From: DATKBT01 sp035546295
GTDB taxonomy: Bacteria; Acidobacteriota; Thermoanaerobaculia; Multivoradales; Multivoraceae
Direction: 5' to 3'
Assembly (NCBI GenBank): GCA_035546295.1
Contig: DATKBT010000096.1
Coordinates: 1 to 32,265 of the forward strand
Length of the DNA stretch: 32,265 bases
The notes under the pieces were generated by a model. The model was not told where the DNA came from. It made no database searches and saw only the letters and a program-made list of their open reading frames with translations. Below are positions 7,301 through 14,546 of the stretch, in pieces. Both the position numbers and the translations under genes were made by a program. The first letter of the stretch is position 1. Each line of letters starts with the position of its first letter.

Positions 7301-8410
7301 ACCGACGACCTGTCGGCGACGCTGGCCGGCCTCGCGGCGACCGGTCTGCCGATGAACGACGTGTGCGGCGCGGGCTCGACGATCAGCGGCACCTCGTTCC
7401 TGACCTTCAGCGACGGCAGCCTGGGTCCCGACGAGAGCTGCACCTTCGACGTGACCGTGCAGGTGCCGGCGGGCGTCGCGCCGGGGGGCTACACGAACAC
7501 GACGAGCGACCTCTCGTCCTCCGGCATCGCGATCGCGCTCGGGGCGACCGACGACCTGGTGATCGAGCCGCCGCCGGCCTTCGACAAGAGCTTCTCGCCG
7601 GCGACCGTCGGCGAGGGTGTTCCGAGCACGCTGATGTTCACCATCGACAACACGGCGAGCGCGCTGGCGGCGACCGGCCTCGACTTCACCGACGATCTGC
7701 CGGCCGGGGTGGTGGTGGCCGATTCGCCGAACGCCTCGACCACCTGCACCGGCGGCACGCTGAGCGCGGTGGCCGGGAGCGGAATCGTCTCCTACACCGG
7801 CGGGACGGTGGCGGCTGGAGCGACCTGCACGGTCTCGGTCGACGTGACCGCCGCGGCCACCGGCTCCTACGTCAACACCTCGGGCGCTCTCACCTCGTCG
7901 TCGGGCTCGAGCGGCACGGCCAGCTCGACGCTGACCGTGCGGCCGGCTCCGACGGTGACGAAGGTCTTCAGCCCCGCCGAGATCGACCTCGGCGGGACGA
8001 CCACGGTCGTCATCACCATCGACAACACGGCCGGCGCTCTGCCGGTGAGCGGCCTCTCCTTCACCGACACGCTGCCGGCCGGGATGACGGTGGCGGACCC
8101 GGCGAACGCCTCGACCACCTGTACCGGCGGCACGCTGACGGCGGCTCCGGGAGCTGGCTCCTTCGGTTACGCCGGCGGCTCGGTCGCGGCGGGCGAATCG
8201 TGCGGGGTGATGGTGGAGGTGACCGCCGACGTGCTCGGACCGTCGGAGAACGTGGTGGTCGTCGACTCGTCGCTCGGCGCCAGCCCGGCGGCGGCCGCCG
8301 TCCTCCAGGTGCTGGGCGCGATCCTCGAGATCCCGACCGCCGGGACCTGGGGCCTCCTGATGCTGGCGATGCTCCTGGCCGCGAGCGCCGTCTGGCGCCT
8401 GCGGGTCTGA
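4343..8410 (+). CDS. Giant secreted ten-repeat surface protein with IPTL-CTERM tag
   Basis: A 1355-residue protein from GTG 4343, preceded by GAGG at eight bases. The frame is open further upstream, but only from this start does a normal signal peptide appear (basic STERRLRLA, hydrophobic core, then AAAPAAAQP). Ten Ig-like domains of about 110-135 residues follow, of the DUF11/DUF7933 kind. Each opens with a KSF/KxF...TVTLxFT strand pair, has a FTDDLxAxLxGLA centre and ends with SCTFxVTLQVPAG and TNTTSxVxG. The protein ends with EIPTAGTWGLLMLAMLLAAS and a basic tail, the IPTL-CTERM type of exosortase sorting signal. It is probably processed and displayed on the cell surface or released into matrix. 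No exosortase gene lies in the window. The gene diverges from the HipA-like kinase, with 139 bases between them. Confidence 0.88.
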   Translation: MSQFPRSTERRLRLACLALLAATGLLAAAPAAAQPVFSKSFAPATIGAGSASRLTFVIDNGDMGAPAGDLAFNDVLPAGVTLADPPSATNACGGVVTAPGGGTTIELSGGSLGPGEACQIAVDVTSSTIGTHTNTSGDLTSTAGNSGAATADLTVDPERPGFTKSFSADPIQLGDTVTLTFTLDNGTSASNRFNLNFGDPLPSGLVVAGPSNTGGTCPAVDAGAVTAVPGSTTISYFATGPLAPGATCTISVDVTAVEPGLQINRTGDLSSTPGGPAQSSGFAVDAVDVTVEPLTLVKSFVDDPAAPGETVTLRFTVHNFTRDPASGIAFTDDLDAALTGLAATGLPQNDVCGAGSQVSGTSTISLTGGSLAGGESCTFGVTLQVPAGATPGTYPNTTSTVTGDVAGVPTVGSPGTDDLVIAPAPILTKSVTPDPALAGDELTVDFLLENPSADPITDISFQDVFTDFVPGSTVTPPAAGYCNGTGTTAVSATSIQFSGIDLAAGANCTFSFALQIPLDTQSGVYINTTTEVTGLGPGEETLTGRPASADVTVVAAPTLEKAFVGDPVAPGATVTLRFTLTSAEGAAGTATDIELTDDLSAVLAGLAAIDTPITDVCGAGSEISGTTTLAFTGGSLAPNSSCTFSVTLQVPAGAVPGSYPNTTSTVAATVDGLAVEGPAASDDLDVAGLQAAKQFTDDPAVAGGTVTLEFVLRNDDPSFAATDIAFTDDLNAVVAGLAYNGPVVMDPCGAGSQLTGTTTLSFTGGSLPSGGSCAFSVVLDVPAGASAGEFSNATSQVTGTVDGGTVVVAPAVDSLQIVDPLTIEKEFTDDPVVAGGTVTLQLTIGNAHPTEAATGVAFTDDLDAALSGLQAVGTPLAACGGTLTGTSLLSFSGGTVPAADSCLVTVTLQVPAGVPAGTAATNTTSSVSGTIDGVGVTGSPASDDLLVEVAGLSKSFDGPTTATGTVVLTFTLENFSTTDTLTGLSFTDDLSATLAGLAATGLPMNDVCGAGSTISGTSFLTFSDGSLGPDESCTFDVTVQVPAGVAPGGYTNTTSDLSSSGIAIALGATDDLVIEPPPAFDKSFSPATVGEGVPSTLMFTIDNTASALAATGLDFTDDLPAGVVVADSPNASTTCTGGTLSAVAGSGIVSYTGGTVAAGATCTVSVDVTAAATGSYVNTSGALTSSSGSSGTASSTLTVRPAPTVTKVFSPAEIDLGGTTTVVITIDNTAGALPVSGLSFTDTLPAGMTVADPANASTTCTGGTLTAAPGAGSFGYAGGSVAAGESCGVMVEVTADVLGPSENVVVVDSSLGASPAAAAVLQVLGAILEIPTAGTWGLLMLAMLLAASAVWRLRV
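4445..8319 (+). repeat. Ten tandem DUF11/DUF7933-like domain repeats (coding)
   Basis: The repeats open at PVFSKSFAP, GFTKSFSAD, LVKSFVDDP, LTKSVTPDP, LEKAFVGDP, AAKQFTDDP, IEKEFTDDP, LSKSFDGPT, FDKSFSPAT and VTKVFSPAE. Repeats 3 and 5-8 are close to each other (the DVCGAGSxxSGT block recurs). Repeats 1, 2, 9 and 10 form a second type with ATCTGG-like or CGG turns and VDVTxxxxGxxxNTSG. This suggests that the array grew by internal duplication between two capping types. Confidence 0.8.
8331..8407 (+). other. IPTL-CTERM sorting tag
   Basis: The last 26 residues of the giant surface protein are IPT, a short linker, WGLLMLAMLLAASAV as a membrane segment and the basic ending WRLRV. This is the arrangement of IPTL-CTERM tags recognised by exosortase-type transpeptidases. 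The fourth residue is Ala rather than Leu (IPTA), a small departure from the consensus. Confidence 0.78.
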
Positions 8411-8436
8411 GGGCCGCGAGCCTGAGGAGCTCTGCG

Positions 8437-8451
8437 CGCCGTCCAACGGCG
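8437..8451. terminator. Weak hairpin between convergent genes
   Basis: CGCCGT and ACGGCG pair around a three-base loop, 27 bases after the stop of the surface-protein gene and before the convergent DUF1501 stop. No T-run follows in either direction. Bidirectional termination is a guess from position only. Confidence 0.25.
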
Positions 8452-8542
8452 GCGTGATCGCGAAGCAGTGGCCGATCGGTCTTGCCGAGGCGGCCCTTGC
8501 CGAGGGAGTCAGCGGATGACCGAACGTTTCTTGCCGTAGACC

Positions 8543-9682
8543 TCAGCCGCGCACGATGTCGTAGATCGGTCGGATCGCCTCCGAGCCAGGGAAGACGCGA
8601 GCGAGCTGAGCGGGTGTCAGATCGAAGACGCCGGCCAGCACCCCCTCGAGGACGGCGCGGGTGTCGAGCGTGGGACGGAGGTCGCGCCCTTCGAAGAGCT
8701 CCTTGCTGCCGAGCCCCGGCCAGTCGGTGACCACCCGCCCCTTCGTGAGCTCCGGACCGAGCACGAAGCCCGCCCCGGCCGTACCGTGATCGGTGCCGCC
8801 GGTGCCGTTCGGCTGCGCGGTGCGTCCGAACTCCGTCATCACCACCACCGTCGTGCCGCTCCAAGCCTCCCCGAGCTGGCTCCGGAAACCCACCAGCGCT
8901 TCGGCGAGCTGACCGAAGCGTCGATCGAGCGGGCCGTCCTGCATCCCCTGGTTGGAGTGTGTGTCCCAGCCGCCCAGCTCGACCGCGGCGACGTTCGGGC
9001 CGTCGGGATCCTTCAGGAAGCGAGCCGTTGCCCCGGGGATGCTCCCGAGCGCCTGGCGCGGCCCGCGTCCTCCAGACATCGAGCCGGCTCCGCTCTCCGC
9101 GTCGAGCTGCAGGGCGGCCTCGAAGCGGTCGCGGAGCTGCGGGTCGTGTCGGTAGAGGTAGTGCAGCCGCTCGACGTAGCTGGCCTCGACGGCGCCGAGG
9201 CGCGAGGGCGACCAGGTGGCAACCGGATGCGGCCCCGAGAGGGAGAGCGGCAGTCCGGCCGCGACGGCGATGCCCTCGGCGCGGCCGTCCATGACCTGCA
9301 GCAGGCGGTTCAGCCAGCCGTCCGAGGATCCCTTCGGCTGATCGAGCCCGGTCTCGAGGATCGCCTGCGCGTCGAAGTGGCTGCGCGTGCGATAGGGGAT
9401 GGCGAGCGCGTGCAGGGCCACGAGCTGATCGTCGTTCCACAAGGTTGCGAGGGGAGCGAGGCCGGGAGCGAGGGCGAAGCCGTCCGCGAGGGGGACGAGA
9501 GCCTCGCGCTCGAAGGCCATGCCGCCGCGCACCGAGCGGTAGGAGGGATTGCCGTAGGGCACTACCGCCGCCAGCCCATCGAAGCCGCCTCGCAGCAGCA
9601 CGAAGACCAGCCGGCGCCGGCCAGGTACGCGAGCAAAGCTGACGAGCAGAGCCGCGAAAGTCGCGAGGCCCCCGGCACACAT
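8543..9682 (-). CDS. DUF1501 family protein with Tat-type N-terminus; start codon unclear
   Basis: From ATG 9682 the protein has 379 residues. It shows the DUF1501 features: RLVFVLLRGGFDGLAAVVPY near the N-terminus, YRTRSHFDAQAILETG, ELGGWDTHSNQG, VVVMTEFGRTAQPNGTGGTDHG and a C-terminal DTRAVLEGVLAG. The family resembles alkaline-phosphatase-like enzymes, is usually exported by the Tat pathway, and often sits with DUF1800 genes (none here). The twin-arginine motif (PVARRRLLLG) is in frame but lies just upstream of this ATG. Between the previous in-frame stop (TAG 9749-9751) and 9682 there is no ATG, GTG or TTG. A GTA codon at 9713-9715 sits where a GTG start would be expected. The real start may be lost or unusual. 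The gene follows the permease by 66 bases and may be co-transcribed with it. Confidence 0.8.
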   Translation of the reverse strand: MCAGGLATFAALLVSFARVPGRRRLVFVLLRGGFDGLAAVVPYGNPSYRSVRGGMAFEREALVPLADGFALAPGLAPLATLWNDDQLVALHALAIPYRTRSHFDAQAILETGLDQPKGSSDGWLNRLLQVMDGRAEGIAVAAGLPLSLSGPHPVATWSPSRLGAVEASYVERLHYLYRHDPQLRDRFEAALQLDAESGAGSMSGGRGPRQALGSIPGATARFLKDPDGPNVAAVELGGWDTHSNQGMQDGPLDRRFGQLAEALVGFRSQLGEAWSGTTVVVMTEFGRTAQPNGTGGTDHGTAGAGFVLGPELTKGRVVTDWPGLGSKELFEGRDLRPTLDTRAVLEGVLAGVFDLTPAQLARVFPGSEAIRPIYDIVRG

Positions 9683-9748
9683 GCCGAGCAGGAGGCGTCG
9701 GCGCGCAACAGGTACCGGCCGCTCGCAGACCGGAGAACCCCGCCGACC

Positions 9749-12487
9749 CTACCCCTCGACCCTCAGTGCGTCGGCGGGGTCCACACGCAGGACGCGAAGG
9801 GTCGGCGAGACGGAGGCGAGCAGGAGGACGATTCCGATGAGCCCGGCGTACGCACAGAGGAGGCCGAAGGCCGCCAGGCTCGGCTTCACCTCGCCCAGGC
9901 CGAAGAAGAGGGCGGCGAGCACCAGGCTGCCGGTGGAGAGCCCGAGCGCGATCTGGACGAGCGGCCGGCGCAGCACCGCCGCCACCACGCCGAGGCGGCT
10001 CGAGCCCAGCGCGATCCGGATCCCGATCTCGCGGCTGCGCCGCGTCACCGTGAACGACATCACGGCGAAGATGCCGCCGAGCGAGAGCAGCAGGGCCATC
10101 GCGCTCACCGCCAGGAGCACCGTCCACCAGAAGGCGAAGAACTCCTCCTGCCCCTGAGTGACCTGGTCGAGGGTGATCAGCTCGTGGAGGCGCAGGGCGG
10201 GGTCGATCTCGATCGCCATGCTGCGCAGGATCGGACCGAAGGAAGGGGCTTCGCCGCTCACGTGGACGACGAGGTTGACCGGGCTCATGTCCGAGACCGC
10301 CGTGGGGTGGTACATCCCCTGAGGCCCGTAGCCCGACACCGTCCCGAGATCCTCCACCACGCCGACGATCTCGTGCCAGGGGCCCGGCTCCTGTTCGGGA
10401 TCGCGAAAGTCCTCGCTGGCCAGGTAACGCACGCGCTGTCCGATCGCGCTGCGCCCTTCGAGCACGCGCTCGACGAACGACTCGTTGACCACGACCACGC
10501 TCGGTCCGCCGTCGAGGTCGGAGGGGCGGAAGCCGCGGCCGGCCACCACCTCGCCGCCCAGGACCTCGAGATAGCCGACGTCGACGTTGGCCGAGCCGAG
10601 CCGGTGACCCCGCTCGTCGCGGGGCGGCGCGGTCGGACCGTCGATCTCGACCTGTCGCCACTGGTGGTACTCGCGCGGCAGCCGATCGGTGAAGGTGACG
10701 CCCGCCACGCGCGGCTCGGCGAGAAGACGCGCCTCGAGCTGCTTCACCGCAGAGAGCAAGCGGGAGCTGCGCGATGCCTCGAGCGAACCGTCCCCGCCTG
10801 CGGGACTCGAGATCTGCTCCATGTCGAGGCGCGCCGACAGGTACTGCTCGGATGCCAGGTCGAGATCCGCCAGGAGCTCGTCCTCCCGCTGGGCGCGCAC
10901 CGACTGGGTCATGAGCGGGAAGACCATCGTCAGCGCGATCTGGAGCGCGATCACGACCGTCCAGGCGCCGCCGAAGCGAAACCCCCCTCCCCGCGACGAA
11001 ACCTGCTGGAGCTGCGGGCCGAGCCGCCGGGTGACGTTGAGGCCTGGAAGGCCGCCGGCGACCGCCGCGGCGACCACCGTCAGCAGCCCCGCATAGACGA
11101 GGGTTCTCGGCGAGAGCGCGGGACGGAACCAGAAAGGCAGGGGATCTCCCTCCAACAGGATGCTCTCCGTGATCCGAAGCACCCACTCGAGCGCATACTG
11201 CGCCACCGAGAGCCCGATCAGTGCGGCCACCGCCGACAGCACCAGCGCCTCGGTGAAGAGCTGGAGCACGAGCCGGCGGCGGCTCGCTCCCAGCGCGCTG
11301 CGCACCACCAGCTCGATCTCGCGCGAGGAGGCCCGGGCGAACAGCAGCAGGGCGACGTTGCCGCAGACCAACAGCAGGAACAGCAGCAGGGGGACGTTCG
11401 AGACCAGACCGAGGGAGGTCAGCGCCACCGTCGACAGCGAGGCGGGGAGGCCGAGCACCGCCCGGGCGTACGGCAGGACCTGGGGCCGGAGGTGCTCGTG
11501 CGTGGCCGGGAACTCTGCCGCCATCCGCTCTCCCACCACCTCGAGCTCGGCGTTCGCCTGATCGAGCGAGGCGTCGGCGGCCAATCGTCCGAGCACGGCC
11601 ACGCCGGGGCCCTCGAGCGGCTCGTAGGCGCCTTCGTCACGCGCGAGAGGCACCCACAGATCGTGGACCGCGGGAAAACGGTAGCCCTCGGGCATGATGC
11701 CGACGACGGTGGTCGGGGTGGCGTCGAGGCGGATCGTCCTCCCGATCACCGCGGGATCGCCCGCGAACCGCTCGATCCAGACCTCGTGGCCGATCACCAC
11801 GACCGGCTCCGCGCCCGGCCGCGCGTCGCTTTCGACCAGCGTCCGCCCGTGCAGGGGCGCGACGCCCGCCGCGCGAAGGCCCGCCGCGTCGATGGCGGCC
11901 ACCACCAGCGGCTCCGCCCGTCCGTCGCTGGTGACGAGGTTGCGCTCGAAGTTGCGATAGGCGCTCAGCTCCTCGATCGTCTCCAGCTCGTCGCGCCACA
12001 CGCCGAGATCGAACAGCGCGCGACTCTCGCTCCCGCTTCGCGAGGCGTTCCACAGCCGGAGGCCGACCAGCCGGTCTCCCTCGGGCAGTTGCAACCTCGG
12101 GCTGACCACCTGTCCGATGAGCTCGAATGAGCCGGCGCCGACGAAGATGGCAAAGGCCATCGAGAGGCTGCCCAGCACCGTCAGCCCCGGGTGCTTGACC
12201 AGCATCCGGAGCCCGAGCTTGACGTCGAGCCACGAGAGACCGAGGCGGAGCCTGCGCGCGCGCAGCAGGGAGATCGCCATGTCGAGGGCTTCGAGTCCAG
12301 TCAGCAGGCGTGCGAGGAGCGCGCCGCGTACCCGCAGGCGTTGGCGGTGGGCCTCCTCGAGGTCTCCGAGCACCTCGTCGACGCGCCCCGGAGGAGCCAG
12401 GTGGCGCAGCAGCCACCGAGCCCAGCGCGGCGGACTCGACGACGAGGTCTCCCGGGGGCCTGCGGGGTGGGGCGCCGGCGAGCTCAT
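9749..12487 (-). CDS. ADOP-type duplicated FtsX/MacB permease
   Basis: A 912-residue protein of the acidobacterial duplicated orphan permease type. The order is: a cytoplasmic prefix (PPRWARWLLRHLAPPGRVDEVLGDLEEAH), a first membrane helix near residues 105-130, a MacB-like periplasmic domain with VVVIGHEVWIERFAGDPAVIGR and VVGIMPEGYRFP, then three helices with ALGASRRRLVLQL (FtsX domain). The unit then repeats, with a helix at IALQIALTMVFPL, a second periplasmic domain and a last FtsX domain with REIGIRIALGSSRLGVV. No ATPase gene is adjacent, as is usual for these orphan permeases. The start overlaps the PadR stop (ATGA), which supports both start codon and operon. Substrate is unknown. Part of this gene exists as a decayed copy at 946-1468, and 50 bases of its 5' end recur at 14547-14596. 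Confidence 0.9.
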   Translation of the reverse strand: MSSPAPHPAGPRETSSSSPPRWARWLLRHLAPPGRVDEVLGDLEEAHRQRLRVRGALLARLLTGLEALDMAISLLRARRLRLGLSWLDVKLGLRMLVKHPGLTVLGSLSMAFAIFVGAGSFELIGQVVSPRLQLPEGDRLVGLRLWNASRSGSESRALFDLGVWRDELETIEELSAYRNFERNLVTSDGRAEPLVVAAIDAAGLRAAGVAPLHGRTLVESDARPGAEPVVVIGHEVWIERFAGDPAVIGRTIRLDATPTTVVGIMPEGYRFPAVHDLWVPLARDEGAYEPLEGPGVAVLGRLAADASLDQANAELEVVGERMAAEFPATHEHLRPQVLPYARAVLGLPASLSTVALTSLGLVSNVPLLLFLLLVCGNVALLLFARASSREIELVVRSALGASRRRLVLQLFTEALVLSAVAALIGLSVAQYALEWVLRITESILLEGDPLPFWFRPALSPRTLVYAGLLTVVAAAVAGGLPGLNVTRRLGPQLQQVSSRGGGFRFGGAWTVVIALQIALTMVFPLMTQSVRAQREDELLADLDLASEQYLSARLDMEQISSPAGGDGSLEASRSSRLLSAVKQLEARLLAEPRVAGVTFTDRLPREYHQWRQVEIDGPTAPPRDERGHRLGSANVDVGYLEVLGGEVVAGRGFRPSDLDGGPSVVVVNESFVERVLEGRSAIGQRVRYLASEDFRDPEQEPGPWHEIVGVVEDLGTVSGYGPQGMYHPTAVSDMSPVNLVVHVSGEAPSFGPILRSMAIEIDPALRLHELITLDQVTQGQEEFFAFWWTVLLAVSAMALLLSLGGIFAVMSFTVTRRSREIGIRIALGSSRLGVVAAVLRRPLVQIALGLSTGSLVLAALFFGLGEVKPSLAAFGLLCAYAGLIGIVLLLASVSPTLRVLRVDPADALRVEG
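10467..10993 (-). repeat. Intact counterpart of the decayed copy at 946-1468
   Basis: This stretch inside the ADOP gene aligns with 946-1468 in the same orientation, with scattered substitutions and several small insertions or deletions. It covers the start of the second periplasmic domain and the helix before it. Confidence 0.85.
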
Positions 12488-12837
12488 CGGGTCCCTCCGG
12501 GGAACCCGGGAAGACCGGCAATCATCGCCTGGATCGCGGCGGTCGTGGCCTGCAGGCTCTCGAGCCCGGCCGGCGTGACGGTGACCAGGCGCGGAGGCCT
12601 GCCGCCACGCTCCGAGCGCGGCTCGCCGAGCCGGGAGGTGACCAGGTGCTTTTCTTCGAGCCGTCGCAAAACCGTATAGACATTGGCCCTGCGAACCCAG
12701 CGCCCGGTCCGGCGGCGGATGTCCTCGGCGATCGACACCGTGTAGGCACCCTCCGGACCCAGACGCAGAGCCGCGAGCATGACCAGCAGCTCGAACTCTG
12801 CGAGAGACTGTGCTTCCCCGAGGCGCTCTTGAGTCAC
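12484..12837 (-). CDS. PadR family transcriptional regulator
   Basis: A 117-residue winged-helix protein from GTG 12837. It shows the PadR core: SLAEFELLVMLAALRLGPEG, AYTVSIAEDIRRRTGRWV, then NVYTVLRRLEEKHLVTSRLG and GGRPPRLVTVTPAGLESL (recognition helix and wing). The C-terminal dimer helix is short, as in the small PadR subgroup. It is the first gene of a minus-strand run and overlaps the ADOP permease start by four bases. This PadR-permease pairing is common in Acidobacteriota. A promoter and two palindromes lie directly over and before its start, so it probably represses itself and the permease. The ligand is unknown. Confidence 0.9.
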   Translation of the reverse strand: MTQERLGEAQSLAEFELLVMLAALRLGPEGAYTVSIAEDIRRRTGRWVRRANVYTVLRRLEEKHLVTSRLGEPRSERGGRPPRLVTVTPAGLESLQATTAAIQAMIAGLPGFPGGTR

Positions 12838-12882
12838 GCTGTGACTCTAAGCCGCGCGCGAGGTTCAGTCAACTTGTGACTC
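12831..12882 (-). promoter_or_regulatory. padR promoter with two PadR-type operators, apparently leaderless
   Basis: On the minus strand, TTGACT (12872-12867) and TAGAGT (12849-12844) are separated by exactly 17 bases and look like a sigma-70 promoter. Transcription would start at about base 12837, the first base of the GTG start codon, leaving no leader. One perfect palindrome, GAGTCACAGCGTGACTC (12831-12847), covers the -10 element and the start codon. A second with the same layout, GAGTCACAAGTTGACTG (12866-12882, five of seven pairs), covers the -35 element. Their centres are 35 bases apart. Binding of the regulator at both would block the promoter. Confidence 0.65.
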
Positions 12883-12964
12883 TACGAGCCATCAAAGTGG
12901 GTGCGCAGGACCGGGCCATCGACGTGACCAAGGGGAACGGTGCAGCTGCCTCGTGTGCCGCAAC

Positions 12965-13987
12965 TCAGCGGATCACAGTATCCTCGCGAACCACCACTAC
13001 GCGGTTGGCGCCGACATTCGCGCCGGCTGCTGCGGCGATTGCGCCGAGCAGCAACGTGAAGAAGGTCCACCACGCTGCCTTGGCAATGCCGTCAGCGGCC
13101 TGGTCGCCCCATTCGCGCGCCTTCTGCTCTGCCTGCACCTTGGCCTGGTCCCATTCCTCGCGGGCGCGCTGCCAGGCCTCCTGGTATCCCTGTTCCCAGT
13201 TCGCCACCGTTTGCTCGGCTTCCTGCCGGCTCTGGCCGGTACGCTCCGTGACGATGTTCACCAGCGCCTCGCGATCGACCGCACGCATGGTCTGGCGACC
13301 TACGCGCTGGATCTCGTCGAACAGCGATTCAAGTTCCCTGTCGACACGCCGCGGATCCTGGCCGGCACGGTCGGCGGCGGAGCGGACTTCCTGCTGCAGT
13401 TCCTCGGTCTGTCTCTCGAGACGGTCAGGTTGAAGCTCCGGGATGCCGGTATCGCGCAGCAGCTGCCGCGCTTCCTGGCGCAACTGGCTCAGGTCGATGT
13501 CGATGTCGGCCTCGTCCATGCGGCTCTGTATGGCGTCCGCCGCCTGCGGCGCCACCTTCGACACCGCATCGCCCACCATCGAGGCGCCGCCGCCGATGAT
13601 GCTGGCGGTGCCGCCGATCAGCCGACCGACGCCACTGCCGATCGCCAGGAACAGCACCAACATGGCGAGGCCCCATACGGTCAGCCCGTGCAGGGTGCGG
13701 TCGCGGTGATTCTGCACGGTGGTCAGCGTGCCGGCAGCGAAGCCCCCGGCGAACAGCGAGATGATCGAACTGATGATCCAGTAGATGCCGGCGCCCACGC
13801 CGATGCCGTCCACCGGATTGGCTTCCTGCAGGGGATTGACGGTGCTGGCACCGATCGCGACGCCGAGGACGCCCAGCAGCAGCTGAACCACCATCGCAAT
13901 CACCACGCCTACGAAGATTGCACCCCATGAAACGCGCTTGACCCCAGGGAGGGTAGAGGCGGTCGTCTCTGAAAAATCTACAGCCAT
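12965..13987 (-). CDS. Multi-pass membrane protein of the PhnA-like / CAP-Gly-annotated type
   Basis: A 340-residue protein from ATG 13987, preceded by a near-perfect ribosome-binding site (AAGGAGGA, six bases away). Three helices lie in the N-terminal half: WGAIFVGVVIAMVVQLLLG, then IYWIISSIISLFAGGFAAG, then VWGLAMLVLFLAIGSGVGR. A long hydrophilic, Gln/Glu/Arg-rich part follows (about residues 155-295) that looks helical or coiled. A last helix (WWTFFTLLLGAIAAAAGANV) precedes a short tail. The RVSWGAIFVG opening and FAGGFAAG are typical of a family often labelled PhnA-like or CAP-Gly in Proteobacteria. These labels do not describe a proven function. Base composition looks milder in G+C than the neighbours, and it sits between a regulated operon and pseudogene debris, so transfer is possible. 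Confidence 0.6.
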   Translation of the reverse strand: MAVDFSETTASTLPGVKRVSWGAIFVGVVIAMVVQLLLGVLGVAIGASTVNPLQEANPVDGIGVGAGIYWIISSIISLFAGGFAAGTLTTVQNHRDRTLHGLTVWGLAMLVLFLAIGSGVGRLIGGTASIIGGGASMVGDAVSKVAPQAADAIQSRMDEADIDIDLSQLRQEARQLLRDTGIPELQPDRLERQTEELQQEVRSAADRAGQDPRRVDRELESLFDEIQRVGRQTMRAVDREALVNIVTERTGQSRQEAEQTVANWEQGYQEAWQRAREEWDQAKVQAEQKAREWGDQAADGIAKAAWWTFFTLLLGAIAAAAGANVGANRVVVVREDTVIR

Positions 13988-14225
13988 TTGAAATCCTCCT
14001 TGTGCGAGTCGGTGACAGCACTTTGGGGTGCTGGCACCCAGACATTGCAGGATCAGTGCCAAGAGCATCACGAGCGCGCCGTTGACGGCAGGCGGTCGTG
14101 TGCTGCACGGGCGAGCGGGGACAGGAAGCACGGCCCGCCGCCGCAACCGGCAGCTGGCTCTGGAGTCTTCTGCGGACCTACCCGGTACACTGGAGCGTGA
14201 GCTGCGCATTCCTGACCGCAGGGTG

Positions 14226-14546
14226 CTCGCCTTGAGCTCCGTAGCGTGGCAGTGATCCGGGCTCCACCACGCGCACCTCCACGCGCAGGTGGAAGCGCTC
14301 GCGCAGCGCGTGCACGAGCGCACGTGCGGGGTCCTCGCCGACCCCGCCGGCGGTCTCGATCTCGAGCGCTAGGCTTGCTCGGCCATGCCGTCGCGGCGGG
14401 TGACGGTGGCCTGGAACTCCTCGATGCCGGTACCGAGCGGACGAAGTTCTCGACCGCGCTCGGGTCGTCGTTGACCCCGCGCACGACGAACATGTCGTCG
14501 ACCCGCCCGAGCACTCCACCTTGAAGGAAGGTGCGGGGGTCTGCCT
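14226..14546 (-). pseudogene. C-terminal fragment of a phenylacetate-CoA ligase-like enzyme
   Basis: Several minus-strand frames join into the C-terminal domain of a PaaK-type AMP-forming ligase: ADPRTFLQGGVLGRVDDMF and VVRGVN with PSAVENFVRSV, then after a shift GIEEFQATVTRRDGMAE, then after a second shift SLALEIETAGGVGEDPARAL and FHLRVEVRVVEPGSLPRY, and after a third shift ELKAS. In intact ligases these blocks are contiguous: the hinge GRxDDMxxxRGVN, an ACT-like fold, and the final PRxELKAxR. The catalytic N-terminal domain is missing. The upstream junction runs straight into the 5' end of an ADOP permease. Confidence 0.72.

Noticed and set aside
6068..8446. 792-codon open frame on the minus strand opposite the surface-protein gene
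   Set aside because: It is rich in Arg/Gly/Val without any domain. It mirrors the repeats of the plus-strand gene and is a shadow caused by high-GC codon use.
5470..8457. 995-codon plus-strand frame inside the surface-protein gene
   Set aside because: It is an Arg/His-rich alternative frame of a clearly real repeat protein.
8061..11186. 1041-codon minus-strand frame spanning two real genes
   Set aside because: It overlaps the DUF1501 and ADOP genes in another frame, is extremely Arg/Pro-rich and has no recognisable domain.
8786..12130. 1114-codon plus-strand frame opposite the ADOP and DUF1501 genes
   Set aside because: The composition (Gln/Asp/His/Arg) is that of an antisense reading, and the minus-strand genes have clear families and coupled starts.
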